Assembly: GCA_910577075.1 (NCBI GenBank)
Contig: CAJTKV010000004.1
Coordinates: forward strand, 12,889 to 69,144
Direction: 5' to 3'
From: an uncultured Bacilli bacterium
Lineage (GTDB): Bacteria > Bacillota_I > Bacilli_A > RF39 > UBA660
Length of the DNA: 56,256 bases
Positions 35,714-45,220 of the stretch are shown here, piece after piece (position 1 is the stretch's first letter; every line of letters begins with the position of its first letter). Made by a program: the position numbers and the translations under genes. The notes below the pieces were generated by a model, which ran no database searches, was not told the origin of the DNA, and worked only from the letters and a program-made list of their open reading frames with translations.

Positions 35714-36038
35714 ATATCAACACCTTTTTTTCAAAGGAAATTTTTGGATTAGGAGCAATAGTACCTGTTCTATTCTTTTGTTCCTTCTGCGTAATATCAT
35801 AAAAAGTATCTAAGACCTCTTTTGTCTCATCACTTTTTAATATTTCCATTTCAAAGGTTAATCTAAAGTTGGCATGATCTAGTTCGTCATTAGAAGCACT
35901 TTTAGTTTTTTCACGATATTTTTCTACTAACTTATTTAAAAGATTATATAATACAGAAATTTTTTCATAATCAATAGATTCTTTTGTTAATTCTTCGGCA
36001 ATATCAATAATCGTATCTATAAATTCCTCTAATCTCAT
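35712..36038 (-). CDS. Unknown 108-aa protein
   Basis: A small soluble, mostly helical acidic protein (MRLEEFIDTIIDIAEELTKE; EKISVLYNLLNKLVEKYREK) with a basic C-terminal tail. AGGAGAGAG precedes the ATG. It follows the 59-aa gene by 14 bp and ends with a strong terminator, closing the three-gene unit that begins at 37062. No family recognised. Confidence 0.6.
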   Translation of the reverse strand: MRLEEFIDTIIDIAEELTKESIDYEKISVLYNLLNKLVEKYREKTKSASNDELDHANFRLTFEMEILKSDETKEVLDTFYDITQKEQKNRTGTIAPNPKISFEKKVLI

Positions 36039-36052
36039 ATTAGCTCTCTCCT

Positions 36053-36232
36053 TTAAAATTTAATTCTATTCTTACTCATCACACTGCTTAAATGTAAAAA
36101 TTCCTGAGCAGTTGGATAGGCATATTTATCTTTTTCTATTATTTGTAAAAAGGCAAATTTTTGATCTTCACGTAACAATACTTGAAATATTTTATTATTA
36201 TATTTAATTACTTGTACTTTCTTGTATTTCAT
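36053..36232 (-). CDS. Small 59-aa protein translationally coupled to the papain-like gene
   Basis: Starts MKYKKVQVIKYNNKIFQVLL and ends SKNRIKF. Its ATG overlaps the stop of the upstream gene as TAATG (36234-36230), the classical arrangement for coupled translation. Basic, probably a small beta/alpha domain (KVQVIKYNNKIFQVLLRED). Supported by the overlap, codon pattern and operon fit rather than by homology. Confidence 0.6.
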   Translation of the reverse strand: MKYKKVQVIKYNNKIFQVLLREDQKFAFLQIIEKDKYAYPTAQEFLHLSSVMSKNRIKF

Positions 36233-37062
36233 TATCTCAATACCTTAGATTGTTCATGTAAAGTAAGTAACATGGCATTGGGAAAGTCAATTTTTTTACT
36301 TTCTTCGTCTTCAGCTTCAATAGCTAACTTTAACTTTGCATTTAAATCTTCCTTTGGTGTTAAACATATATCTTCTGCCTTAAATAAAATATCACGAGTT
36401 TCTTCCGTATAGACAGCTTCCAAAGCTGCATCAACGACCAAACCTTCACTATTTTTCAATACCGTATGATAATGTGTTCCTTCAAAATATGAGGGAAGTA
36501 AAGATGTTACTAACTCACACTTGTCAAAATGATTCATCATTTCCCAAGACATTTGATGACAAAATTGTGCTGTTTCATATTCGTTGACTAATTTTAAAGC
36601 TCCAGTATTATTACTCAAATAGACTCTTGATGGATAAAAGGAATAGTCCCCTAGTTCATCACTATGGATAGTTACCAAACCATTTTTTCTATTATCAACG
36701 GTTATACGATTAATGTAAGGACTAATCTTGGCATAATTAACAACATCAGGATCAATCATTACCTTTGTATCTTTACCTATTAAACTCATCGTATCAATAA
36801 TTTCGGAAAACATATCATATCCGAAGTCTTCTAGTAATTCATAAAAGTATGAAAGAGGTTTATGGTTATAATTAAATAAGCACCACTTTAGAAAACAAAA
36901 TTCCTTTGCTGCATCTTGCGTATCGATATCATAAGCACGTGCAAGGGTCGAAATATCAACACCCGTTTCTCTCTTAAAAGCCTCTAAAAATTCCCAAAAT
37001 TAAAAACGATTAGTTTTCTCATACTTTTCTTGATATGTATCATATATATCCTTATATCCCAT
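36232..37062 (-). pseudogene. Papain-like (thiol-protease-fold) protein interrupted by an in-frame TAA
   Basis: One frame of 276 codons with a TAA at codon 21 (37002-37000): NRF-stop-FWEFLEAF. An ATG at 36813 opens the remaining 193 residues but lies mid-protein without a ribosome binding site, so the ATG at 37062 is the original start (GAGGGG upstream). Candidate catalytic residues resemble the Cys-His-Asp order of papain/transglutaminase folds: FCHQMSWEMM, THYHTVL, and VVDAA. This is inferred, not a family match. First gene of a three-gene operon. Confidence 0.6.
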
Positions 37063-37069
37063 AATAAAA

Positions 37070-37119
37070 ACCCCTCTTTAATTGAGAGGTATTATATAAG
37101 ATTATCTATTATTTGTCAA
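37070..37119 (-). promoter_or_regulatory. Promoter with inverted repeat between -10 and ATG (papain-like gene)
   Basis: TTGACA (37119-37114), 17-nt spacer, TATAAT (37096-37091), then the 21-bp inverted repeat ACCTCTC-N7-GAGGGGT (37090-37070) and TTTTATT before the ATG. Same layout as at 4361-4408 and 8707-8757. Confidence 0.7.
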
Positions 37120-37120
37120 A

Positions 37121-39829
37121 TTATATCTTTTTCTTTTGCATGATAACTACTTTATCTTGACGCAAGTTTTTTCCACCACAGTTAACTCTTGTTCTTGGCG
37201 TGCGAACATCGATAACTTTATATTGTTCTCCTTCAAATATAGAAGGAATATCAGCATCTTCTTTAAAATATGCAATTAAACTTCCTTCATTTATTAAATA
37301 GTCTTTATATTCTCTAATGATTTCTTTAGCTACTTCGGGATCGGTTTGCATTATTTCATCGCCTATATTAATAATGCTATATAGTTTATCGGGAATTTCC
37401 TCGACAAAATCTATTTGAGCTTTTTTTACTCTATTTTTAAACTCTTTAAATTTATAATTTTGGTATTGAGGAGATATTGCTGCAGAGTCGCGCTTATTAT
37501 ATTTTAGTCTAAAAGCCTCCGCATTTTTGCGATTTTGTAATATACTATCGAAAAATGCCCATACTTTAGGATTCTTGTTTTTTAAACCGAAAACACTTCC
37601 CGGAAAAAGCGGTTTGCTGAAAAAGTTATATAATTCTTGAGCACTGTTAGACATCGCAAACTTTTGGAGAGCGAATACATAGGCGTATATTTCTTCCATT
37701 GTTAAAACATCTATTACATCATGATGTGCTCGGATATGCGCATAAATCAAGTCTAATATAGGAGATGTTATTAATACCCCATTATCGACATTATCAATTT
37801 CTTTTAAGGACTTAACTAAATCAAACGCATTGATATTTGGTGAACTAATTTCTTCAGTAATATTCTTATATTTTAAAGCATCATTTCGCCCTTTTGCAAC
37901 TAGATCTTCGACTCTTTTTTTCCGTTTTTGATAATAATCAAGAGCTGGTGTATCAATAAGTTTTAAAAGTCTTAATTGATTTTTTCCAGACATCATTTCG
38001 CGAGATGTTATGCCAAAATAATTCCTTACTCTCTCTAAATCTGCTTTGGTAAGATTGTAGGGATTTTCCCTTATGAAATTTTTAGCATCATCTGAAGTCA
38101 TTGATTCGAATGAGAAGGTGTTCATTCCTTTGGCTTTCATATATTCACTAATAACAAAGGAAGAATAACTTTGCTTGCCAAAGACGGGGTAAACTCTACG
38201 TAGATTGCGAATAGTGGTTTCAAATATTTTTTGATTGGTTGCTGAATATTTATCTTTATTGGCTAGATAAAATTGTTCTAAGTCATCTACATCTAATTTC
38301 TTAACTTTGCGTATTCCATCGCGATATTTGAGGATTGCTGTCATAAGTAAGTAATAATGGGTACTGGCATTGCCCTTTTGATCTAGAATTTTTTCATCAT
38401 CAATTGTAGATGCTCCTCCTGGACGCATACCATCTTCCCCACTCATCCTAAGATAATATTTATAAGCCACATCAAAATCGCCATAAAATGGCAAGTCAGG
38501 ATTATGAATAACCTCTCGAGCATAGTCATAATCAAATTTTTTAGCCTTAGGATTTTTTAGAAGATATAATACTTTTCTCTCTATTTTGCCAAAGTATGAA
38601 TCCATGACATTTTTACTTAATCCTAACTTTTTGCCCATATCCTTAACTAACATATTATCGCGATAGCGCATGATGATGATATTTCGATGGTATTCGCCAA
38701 AGTATTTTAAAATAGGTTTAATGTCTATTTCATAAATAATTTTTTTATCAATCTCACCGGCTTGGTACTTTCTAATTGTAAGGATGGCGCGATTTATCCT
38801 TCTGGCTATAGAGCCCTTTCCATTCACTTTATATTTTTTTTGAAGTTCTGAGAGTGTCCAATATTTGCCATTTAATCCCTTGATGGAAGTTAATAGTTCT
38901 CTTTCGTAATCACTTATAGGAACATGTGGATCTTTTAATATCTCTCTTGTCTCATCTCTAGTAAGCTCCGAAAAAGGAGCATTGGCAAGACCAACTTGAT
39001 GAGCACATAGTGAGTAATTGATTTGAGAAATCTTATTATGTATCTCATCTGACGTAAATCCCATAAGTTTAGAGATCTCTTTAGTATTCTTTTTTTCTCC
39101 ATAGGGATTGTAGGCACATTTTATCCCGTATATGTAAGATGTTATTTTTCTTTCATCATCGCTTAAAATGGAGTCACATATTGGACAAATTACTTGATAT
39201 CTTATATCCTTTATAGTTATTTTTTTGCGGCCATTTAAATTTACATATTTATTCGTAAAACTTTGCATTAAATAGCTAATATCCAGATCCTCTGCCTCAT
39301 TACCAAATAGATTTTTTATGTCATCACTACTTAATAGATATTTTACATCATCAGGCATAAGTCCCTCATCAGTTCGAAGGCGGATTGCCTTTTCTTCTAG
39401 TAGAGAAAAATGATATGTAGAAAAGACATTATCTACTAACTCGGGTTCATAGACCGGAAAGTCAACCATGCCATATTCCCAAAAATCCATTTTTCTTGCA
39501 GCTTCAGTTAAAATATTGGAAACGCGAGTGGTATCTCTTATTCCCATGATATCGACAATTTCTTTATACGTCTTACCTTCGATGAAATATAATCGTGCAG
39601 CATCCCTAGTTTCGCTCGTCATCAAGTAACGATTATCTTCAATATACTTGCGGTATCTTAGGGGATTAGAATAATTATTCATGACATGACGACCTACATA
39701 TATATCGATTACTTTATAATTTATTTTATGATATTTATCATGCATAGTAACATAATCGAGATTGTATATTTTAGCCATCTCCACTAATGTGTGTTCGCTC
39801 GTTCCATTTAATCCATACTTTAATGTCAT
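37121..39829 (-). CDS. C-terminal fragment of a split giant sigma-70-like gene
   Basis: 902 residues from the ATG at 39829, but the same frame is open upstream to about 39990 and encodes matching protein (ERLYYDLDEYSTYLIPKEDVEK, then YRFTEEEKQIMTLKYGL), so that ATG is internal. Region-4-like units (a DExE-type helix, LRYGL-like core, then T..EIA..LG.. HTH) recur near residues 1-50, 75-125, 220-285, 310-365 and 370-420. The last 450 residues are helical and unrecognised, with a basic end (NCGGKNLRQDKVVIMQKKKI). No zinc or membrane motifs beyond a possible CPICDSIL. It shares its reading with the fragment before it if one C is restored near 39990. Confidence 0.65.
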   Translation of the reverse strand: MTLKYGLNGTSEHTLVEMAKIYNLDYVTMHDKYHKINYKVIDIYVGRHVMNNYSNPLRYRKYIEDNRYLMTSETRDAARLYFIEGKTYKEIVDIMGIRDTTRVSNILTEAARKMDFWEYGMVDFPVYEPELVDNVFSTYHFSLLEEKAIRLRTDEGLMPDDVKYLLSSDDIKNLFGNEAEDLDISYLMQSFTNKYVNLNGRKKITIKDIRYQVICPICDSILSDDERKITSYIYGIKCAYNPYGEKKNTKEISKLMGFTSDEIHNKISQINYSLCAHQVGLANAPFSELTRDETREILKDPHVPISDYERELLTSIKGLNGKYWTLSELQKKYKVNGKGSIARRINRAILTIRKYQAGEIDKKIIYEIDIKPILKYFGEYHRNIIIMRYRDNMLVKDMGKKLGLSKNVMDSYFGKIERKVLYLLKNPKAKKFDYDYAREVIHNPDLPFYGDFDVAYKYYLRMSGEDGMRPGGASTIDDEKILDQKGNASTHYYLLMTAILKYRDGIRKVKKLDVDDLEQFYLANKDKYSATNQKIFETTIRNLRRVYPVFGKQSYSSFVISEYMKAKGMNTFSFESMTSDDAKNFIRENPYNLTKADLERVRNYFGITSREMMSGKNQLRLLKLIDTPALDYYQKRKKRVEDLVAKGRNDALKYKNITEEISSPNINAFDLVKSLKEIDNVDNGVLITSPILDLIYAHIRAHHDVIDVLTMEEIYAYVFALQKFAMSNSAQELYNFFSKPLFPGSVFGLKNKNPKVWAFFDSILQNRKNAEAFRLKYNKRDSAAISPQYQNYKFKEFKNRVKKAQIDFVEEIPDKLYSIINIGDEIMQTDPEVAKEIIREYKDYLINEGSLIAYFKEDADIPSIFEGEQYKVIDVRTPRTRVNCGGKNLRQDKVVIMQKKKI

Positions 39830-39981
39830 TATTTGCTTTTCTTCTTCGGTAAAGCGGTATTTAGTACCCCATATAATTTTTTCGACATCTTCTTTAGGAA
39901 TTAAATAAGTCGAATACTCATCTAAATCATAATATAGTCTTTCAAAGAGATTAAGATAATAGGAAATTGTTATTTTTTCGC

Positions 39982-41145
39982 CTATGGGCGGGGACCATTA
40001 TATCCTGATTCCTCTTTAAAATAAGTCTTTTTTAAATAATCAATTATTCTATCTGTATATTTTTCTTGATTATCTAGCATAATTTTATATAGTTTTTTCT
40101 TATCTATGTAGGGAGAATCCTGATAGTGAGAATTAATGGCATTAATCTTGACACTAGTTCTTTCTATTACACTTGGATGAATTGTTTTTATTGATTGATC
40201 AAAATATTGATCAAATAGCTTTCTATCTCGCTCACTAAATTTTGCATCATAAAGACTTCCAACCATTTGACGAGCCTGTTTATAAGTCATCTTTCTAACA
40301 ATCTTTGAAGTTTCTTCTACGGGATTAAAATTTGGCTCAAGATCAATTATTTGATTATAAACTTTAGAGGAACCCTTACTCTTAACAGAATCCAAAAAGA
40401 TATTTTTAGCATACTCTCTATCCGTAATCAAGGTTGGGTATGTACAAATTATATAGTTTATGCGTTCTCTTATCTCTTTTTCACTTAAGGCCATTTTTTC
40501 GGCAACAAGACTAACTTTATGTTTCTTGTACCAAGTGTGATAAAAGATATAGTAATCATCTTCATCTAACTTTTCTTTTAACTCAGCTAGGATAATGACT
40601 TCCTCGACAGTGGGAGGTATAAAATTTTCGTGCATTACTTGACTAATAGATAGGTAATCTTTTCTTGACCTAGTAGATTTTAGTATAGATTTAGCCTTAT
40701 TGATATATTTATTTCCCAATTGACGAATACGTTCACGTGTGACTCCTAACTCATCGCCTAATTGTTCTAGTGTTTTGGGTTCTTCCGATAGCAATCTATA
40801 ATAAACAATATAATACTCAATAGGAGCTAAGGATTCTTTAAGTTTGTGCATATATATACGCTTATCAAGTTCATCATTTAGATGATCATAACCCTTTTCT
40901 GTATCGGGAATAAAATTTTCTAAGGAATCAGATTCTTTATCACTATCATCCATTTTTTCATCTAAGCTCCGAGGATTTAAGACATTTTGTTCAAAGTTAA
41001 CTAAAGCACGATATGTCTTATCATCGATATTATATTTCTTTTTTACAACTTCCTTTGGTGGCTCTTCTCCATGTTCAAGCAGATATTCTTTTCTAAATTC
41101 TTTATATTTGTGATAAGTAATACGCGCCCATTCAGGCGTATGCAT
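39982..41145 (-). CDS. Central fragment of the split sigma-like gene, with a canonical region 4
   Basis: 387 residues from the ATG at 41145; the frame is open back to about 41242 and reads DLFNPDYNFYFSTYAYRAIY, matching sigma region 2.2-2.4 (FxPxxGxKFSTYAxxxI). A sigma-3-like stretch leads to a textbook region 4: LAPIEYYIVYYRLL, then TLEQLGDELGVTRERIRQ. Two more weaker copies follow (LDEDDYYIFYHTWY.., FSERDRKLFDQYF..). It ends at a TAG after NGPRP, in a C-rich run where a one-base loss would explain the frame change. Confidence 0.7.
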   Translation of the reverse strand: MHTPEWARITYHKYKEFRKEYLLEHGEEPPKEVVKKKYNIDDKTYRALVNFEQNVLNPRSLDEKMDDSDKESDSLENFIPDTEKGYDHLNDELDKRIYMHKLKESLAPIEYYIVYYRLLSEEPKTLEQLGDELGVTRERIRQLGNKYINKAKSILKSTRSRKDYLSISQVMHENFIPPTVEEVIILAELKEKLDEDDYYIFYHTWYKKHKVSLVAEKMALSEKEIRERINYIICTYPTLITDREYAKNIFLDSVKSKGSSKVYNQIIDLEPNFNPVEETSKIVRKMTYKQARQMVGSLYDAKFSERDRKLFDQYFDQSIKTIHPSVIERTSVKINAINSHYQDSPYIDKKKLYKIMLDNQEKYTDRIIDYLKKTYFKEESGYNGPRP

Positions 41146-41242
41146 GATGCTATCTTTTTCATTTATAGCTCTTTGAATATGGGTATATATGGCACGATAA
41201 GCATATGTCGAAAAGTAAAAATTATAATCAGGATTAAATAAA

Positions 41243-41641
41243 TCATTGAATCAAATCTAAAAGTTCTAATCTTCGAGCATATCTAAGTAATTTTTTGGCA
41301 ACGACGACGACTAGACGTAAATTATGAACAATTAAAGTCTGCCTAGCCTCCATATCACCATTGCGATATCTTCTAGCAAGTGCTAGCTGCTCAGAACCTG
41401 AAAGCATACGATATTTTCCAATAGATATAAGATATTGTTTGACGGCATCTAAAAGAATAGTATTGTCTTCCATACCTTCTAATAGTTTTTCGTCACTTAT
41501 ATCATCATCTGTAACTTCTTCGATTGGAACTTCACTAAGATTTTCTTCGTCCATGGGATCTAATTGTTCTTTAAATTCTAATTCTTCGTCGGAGACATCA
41601 GATGTGACAAGTAAATTTTCCTCCTCATTTATCTCGGTCAT
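41243..41641 (-). CDS. N-terminal fragment of the split sigma-like gene (regions 1.2-2.1)
   Basis: 132 residues starting at an ATG with a GGTGG site. An acidic leader of about 60 residues is followed by sigma region 1.2 (DAVKQYLISIGKYRMLSGSEQLALARRY) and 2.1 (NLRLVVVVAKKLLRYARRLELLDLIQ). It stops at TGA exactly where sigma factors continue EGNLGLxxAVEKF; about ten codons are missing before the next fragment picks up in another frame at DLFNPDY. This is read as a frameshifting deletion of about 29 nt in the core-binding region. Confidence 0.7.
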   Translation of the reverse strand: MTEINEEENLLVTSDVSDEELEFKEQLDPMDEENLSEVPIEEVTDDDISDEKLLEGMEDNTILLDAVKQYLISIGKYRMLSGSEQLALARRYRNGDMEARQTLIVHNLRLVVVVAKKLLRYARRLELLDLIQ

Positions 41642-41666
41642 AACATATCCACCATTTCAATAATAT

Positions 41667-41694
41667 ATTATAACATATACATTTCTGTTACCAA
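41667..41694 (-). promoter_or_regulatory. Promoter of the sigma-like gene
   Basis: TTGGTA (41694-41689), 16-nt spacer, TATAAT (41672-41667). Confidence 0.5.
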
Positions 41695-41718
41695 GAAAAA
41701 AACTCACATTACTGTGAG
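41695..41718 (-). terminator. Intrinsic terminator of the 139-aa gene
   Basis: CTCACA/TGTGAG with a 4-nt loop, then T7. It overlaps the -35 of the next promoter. Confidence 0.85.
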
Positions 41719-41728
41719 AATTCAATTA

Positions 41729-42148
41729 TTATTTATCATCCATTGCTGAGAATAAATTAATCATAAATTTTTCTTTATCAGCGTTGGCTTTAGAAATCAT
41801 AACGCCTTTATATGTCGATAGTTCGGCAACATGTCCCTCAAGTAAAATATCTGTTGGCATTATAGTATCTAACATAACGATATTTTGCTCTTTATAGACA
41901 ATGTATCTCAATTTTACCTCTCCATGTACTTGCGTAAATAAATGATCGCTTGGTAATTTAAGTTCATAAGTTTCGGTTTTTTTCTTTTGGTCAGATGACA
42001 TCAATTCACCAACAAACTCACCATTACGTAATGATGGATAATATTCAAAATTAAGCTTTTTGAACGCTAACATGTTATATTTCTTGAGTGCACGTTCTAA
42101 CTTACGAAATTCATTTTCATTAATATAATCAAGAATAAATCCCTTCAT
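41729..42148 (-). CDS. Unknown 139-aa protein
   Basis: Soluble alpha+beta protein (MKGFILDYINENEFRKLERAL; LRYIVYKEQNIVMLDTIMPTDILLEG). AGGGGGAC site before the ATG. No family recognised. It is transcribed alone from two tandem promoters and ended by a strong terminator, which suggests a steadily expressed stand-alone function. Confidence 0.65.
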   Translation of the reverse strand: MKGFILDYINENEFRKLERALKKYNMLAFKKLNFEYYPSLRNGEFVGELMSSDQKKKTETYELKLPSDHLFTQVHGEVKLRYIVYKEQNIVMLDTIMPTDILLEGHVAELSTYKGVMISKANADKEKFMINLFSAMDDK

Positions 42149-42181
42149 AAAATGTCCCCCTTATTCCTTAATTACATACTA

Positions 42182-42275
42182 ATTATATCACTTACAAGAC
42201 CTTATTGTCAATTTAGAGTAAATGATATCTCCATATGTGACGTTTAGTTTACCACATTTGATATTCATTTGTCAA
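42182..42275 (-). promoter_or_regulatory. Tandem promoters of the 139-aa gene
   Basis: P1 is TTGACA (42211-42206), 18-nt spacer, TATAAT (42187-42182). P2, farther upstream, is TTGACA (42275-42270), 18-nt spacer, TAAACT (42251-42246). The rest of the gap to 42315 shows nothing recognisable. Confidence 0.7.
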
Positions 42276-42315
42276 ATCGCGGCATATTGAACTAGACTAG
42301 CATGGTAATTAAAAC

Positions 42316-45210
42316 TTACTTTTTTAGAGTTAATTTCTTCTTAAGTTCTTCTTTTCTTTCTTTAGCGAAGGGAATTGTACCGAGTAATTCTTCTACTTTT
42401 TTCAAAGAATTAGGATCTTCACTTTCTTTAATCTCGGGCTTAATTTTAACTAATAAATCCTGAATATCTTCCTCACTGAAAGATTGAAATTCTCTACATA
42501 TTAAGTCGAGCATAGCACTTTTCGAACGCTTAATTGGCACGCTTTCTTCTCCATAGATAAATTTTAATAAATCGGCATATGTCTGTGCTAAATTATCATC
42601 ATTGAAAATTTTATATGTTTTATTGAATTTTAATTTTAACTTGATTTTGCGACCAAAAATACGATTGATAATTAAAACAGCTAAAATGGCCGCAAGATAG
42701 TAAGATATATGATGCTCTAATGCCCACACGCGTATTTTATTTAATATTTCTTTTATGGTAACATTATCCTTTTTGGTGCCTTCTGTGTCTTCTATGTCTT
42801 CTATGTCATTTGTTTCTTCTTTTTCTTTTGATTCCTCTGAATTCTCGGAGTCTTTTGATGCTTCTGAAGCATTTTCTTGTTCTTCTGATTTTTGAGATAT
42901 ATTATTAGAAGCATTTTCTTCATTATTGGCCCATTCCTCAGGAGTATTAGAATCATTATTGGCTAATCCGCCATTTCCTTCCTCGGCAAAATAGGATAAA
43001 AAGTCAATTACTTCACCATCTTCGTTCATTGCCCATACATAGGCTTCATTAGTAGATATGCAATTATCTTCGTTAGAATTTTTATAGCCAACGGTATAGA
43101 CAAAGCCATCATTGCCCATCGTCGTTAAAACGGCAGCGAGATTTATGTCAATGCTGTCTAAAGACGCGATTTCCTCATAATATTCCAATTCCTCTGTTTC
43201 TGATGTTGGAGCATATATTGGATGTTTTGTGTATTCTTTAGAAGCTATACTCATGTTTATATCTTCGGATGAGGCCGATGATTCAAGATTGAGCCCGCTT
43301 AAAATTGCTTCTTTTACCTCTTCTTCATCTAATTCTGTATAACACCTATCCTCAAAAGACAATTGTGAGCAGTTTTCCTTTAAACCATAGATATAGTAAA
43401 CCATTGGTTTTTCCATAGATTTAAATATTTCTTTTTCTTCACTAGTTAAATCCCATAAATTAAGATCATACCACTGTTCATCAATCTTTATACTTTTGTT
43501 TTCGTCGGATTCGTCTTGAATAATTATTTGGGTTAAAGCATAATCATCGCCAATGGGATATAAGCCTAGTGGCAGATGGAAAAAAGACTCGTCATCAATG
43601 TCGGCAAAATCCTCTTTGGATAGAGGCATTTTAATTAAAAATAATGGACGACAATTGGATAAATTATAAAAACTTGCAAAAGTGTTTTTCATATCAAAAT
43701 TTAACTTTCCATTATAAAAACGAGCGCGTTCAGCATATGATGAAGCAAAATATACAGGCATCTCTTGATCGCCAATCCATTCAACTTCTGCTACTTTTTT
43801 AGGACTAGAATCTTCCAACTCCATCTCGCCTTGAGCATAATTAAGAAATTCTTCTTTCATATCATTAGGCAAATATTTTTCCACTGTTTGCCTAAAACGA
43901 TTGAAGAGGTTTTTTTCAAGCTTATAAGAATCATCAAAGGCGGATTCAATGCCATCAAAAAAGTTGTTATAATGATCTAACCAAGGAACACTTATCGGCA
44001 AGTGATTAGGAATAAATTTAGCTAAAGAAGTCAAAATGAAAGATAACATGACGGAAAAAAAGCTCAAGACTAACTGAGGAATTTCATCCTCTACTTTTTG
44101 AAGCTTATTCCTTATCCAAGGAATCTTTTTATTTATCTTAGCATTTTCGTACTCTTCATAAATATAATCATATAAGGAAGTAATAGAGTATGCTTCCATT
44201 TCCTCTTCTTTCTCTTCTCCCAATAGATGAAGGTATAAAAGAGTCATTAAATTTATTTCTTGATTGTCGCTTAAAATATTAGCTTTTTTCTCGAGTTCTT
44301 TGAAGTTTGATACTTCCAAATAGCTATATAGACTTAATATACTATTGCTTATTTGATTTCCCATTTTGTCCAAAACAGTCTTTTTCAAATATGGTCCACC
44401 TAACTCGTAGGATTCGTAAATTTTTCCATATACTCGATCCTTAGTTAAACCATTATCATTAATATACGAGTTTAATCGCGATTTTAAAACTAGCAACAAT
44501 TTTTCAGCATCGTTATCATATGTGAAAGTATCGATGGCATCTTTGATCAATTGATCTTTTATTTTATCTTTAAAAGAATAAATATATTCGTTATCGTATT
44601 TATTTTCATCTAATTTAAATATTATATTCTTTAACCCTTTAACATCCGTTTTAATATATAAATAAGAAGGAACATCGATATCGCGATGGTCTAATATTTT
44701 AGATTGATATAATTGCTCATATTCCGCCAAAAATTCCTTACTTAAATAGCGATTTAGAAAAAATTCTGATATGAAAATTTCATCGATGTTATACTTAGAG
44801 CAAAAAGCATATATCGTCTTTAAATCATCCTCTAAATCCTCAACTTGTGGTCTAAAATCATATTCATCAAGATTGGCATTATAATTGCCATAAAGAACAC
44901 CTAGTTTTTTATCCTTATTTCTCGTTAAAATATCTTTTGTTTTAATTATATCTATTGGCAACCCCACATATTCACGAATTGTATCTTGGGCTTTTTTTAT
45001 TTTATTTACAGGAGAAAAAGAATTTTTTAGTCTTCTTGTAGACACCAAAAAAAGATAAAGCAGTCTTGAAAATACAAGCGTATGTGCTTTAACTAATTTT
45101 CTTATAAGGGTTTCTGGAGTAGCATTTTTCTTATTGGAAATTACATCATACAAATCCCCTTTTTTCTTTATCAATTTTAACTTCTTTCTTATTATTTTTT
45201 CAGTGTCCAT
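42316..45210 (-). CDS. Large membrane protein paired with a MoxR ATPase
   Basis: 964 residues. A basic N terminus and helical region (1-370) precede a membrane helix at about 378-400 (LVLSFFSVMLSFILTSLAKFI). A presumed extracellular part (400-750) contains FYNLSNCRPLFLIKMP and a Trp/Tyr-rich mixed segment. A low-complexity Ser/Asn/Glu linker follows at about 755-825, then a second helix near 836-850 and a C-terminal cytoplasmic domain of about 110 residues reminiscent of the DUF4129-type tails next to MoxR ATPases. 10 bp after moxR, GGAG site. The whole-protein family is not recognised. Confidence 0.7.
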   Translation of the reverse strand: MDTEKIIRKKLKLIKKKGDLYDVISNKKNATPETLIRKLVKAHTLVFSRLLYLFLVSTRRLKNSFSPVNKIKKAQDTIREYVGLPIDIIKTKDILTRNKDKKLGVLYGNYNANLDEYDFRPQVEDLEDDLKTIYAFCSKYNIDEIFISEFFLNRYLSKEFLAEYEQLYQSKILDHRDIDVPSYLYIKTDVKGLKNIIFKLDENKYDNEYIYSFKDKIKDQLIKDAIDTFTYDNDAEKLLLVLKSRLNSYINDNGLTKDRVYGKIYESYELGGPYLKKTVLDKMGNQISNSILSLYSYLEVSNFKELEKKANILSDNQEINLMTLLYLHLLGEEKEEEMEAYSITSLYDYIYEEYENAKINKKIPWIRNKLQKVEDEIPQLVLSFFSVMLSFILTSLAKFIPNHLPISVPWLDHYNNFFDGIESAFDDSYKLEKNLFNRFRQTVEKYLPNDMKEEFLNYAQGEMELEDSSPKKVAEVEWIGDQEMPVYFASSYAERARFYNGKLNFDMKNTFASFYNLSNCRPLFLIKMPLSKEDFADIDDESFFHLPLGLYPIGDDYALTQIIIQDESDENKSIKIDEQWYDLNLWDLTSEEKEIFKSMEKPMVYYIYGLKENCSQLSFEDRCYTELDEEEVKEAILSGLNLESSASSEDINMSIASKEYTKHPIYAPTSETEELEYYEEIASLDSIDINLAAVLTTMGNDGFVYTVGYKNSNEDNCISTNEAYVWAMNEDGEVIDFLSYFAEEGNGGLANNDSNTPEEWANNEENASNNISQKSEEQENASEASKDSENSEESKEKEETNDIEDIEDTEGTKKDNVTIKEILNKIRVWALEHHISYYLAAILAVLIINRIFGRKIKLKLKFNKTYKIFNDDNLAQTYADLLKFIYGEESVPIKRSKSAMLDLICREFQSFSEEDIQDLLVKIKPEIKESEDPNSLKKVEELLGTIPFAKERKEELKKKLTLKK

Positions 45211-45220
45211 AAATACTCCA

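Noticed and set aside
42212..42315. Possible short gene in the gap before the 139-aa gene
   Set aside because: No frame with start and ribosome binding site; it holds the P2 promoter only.
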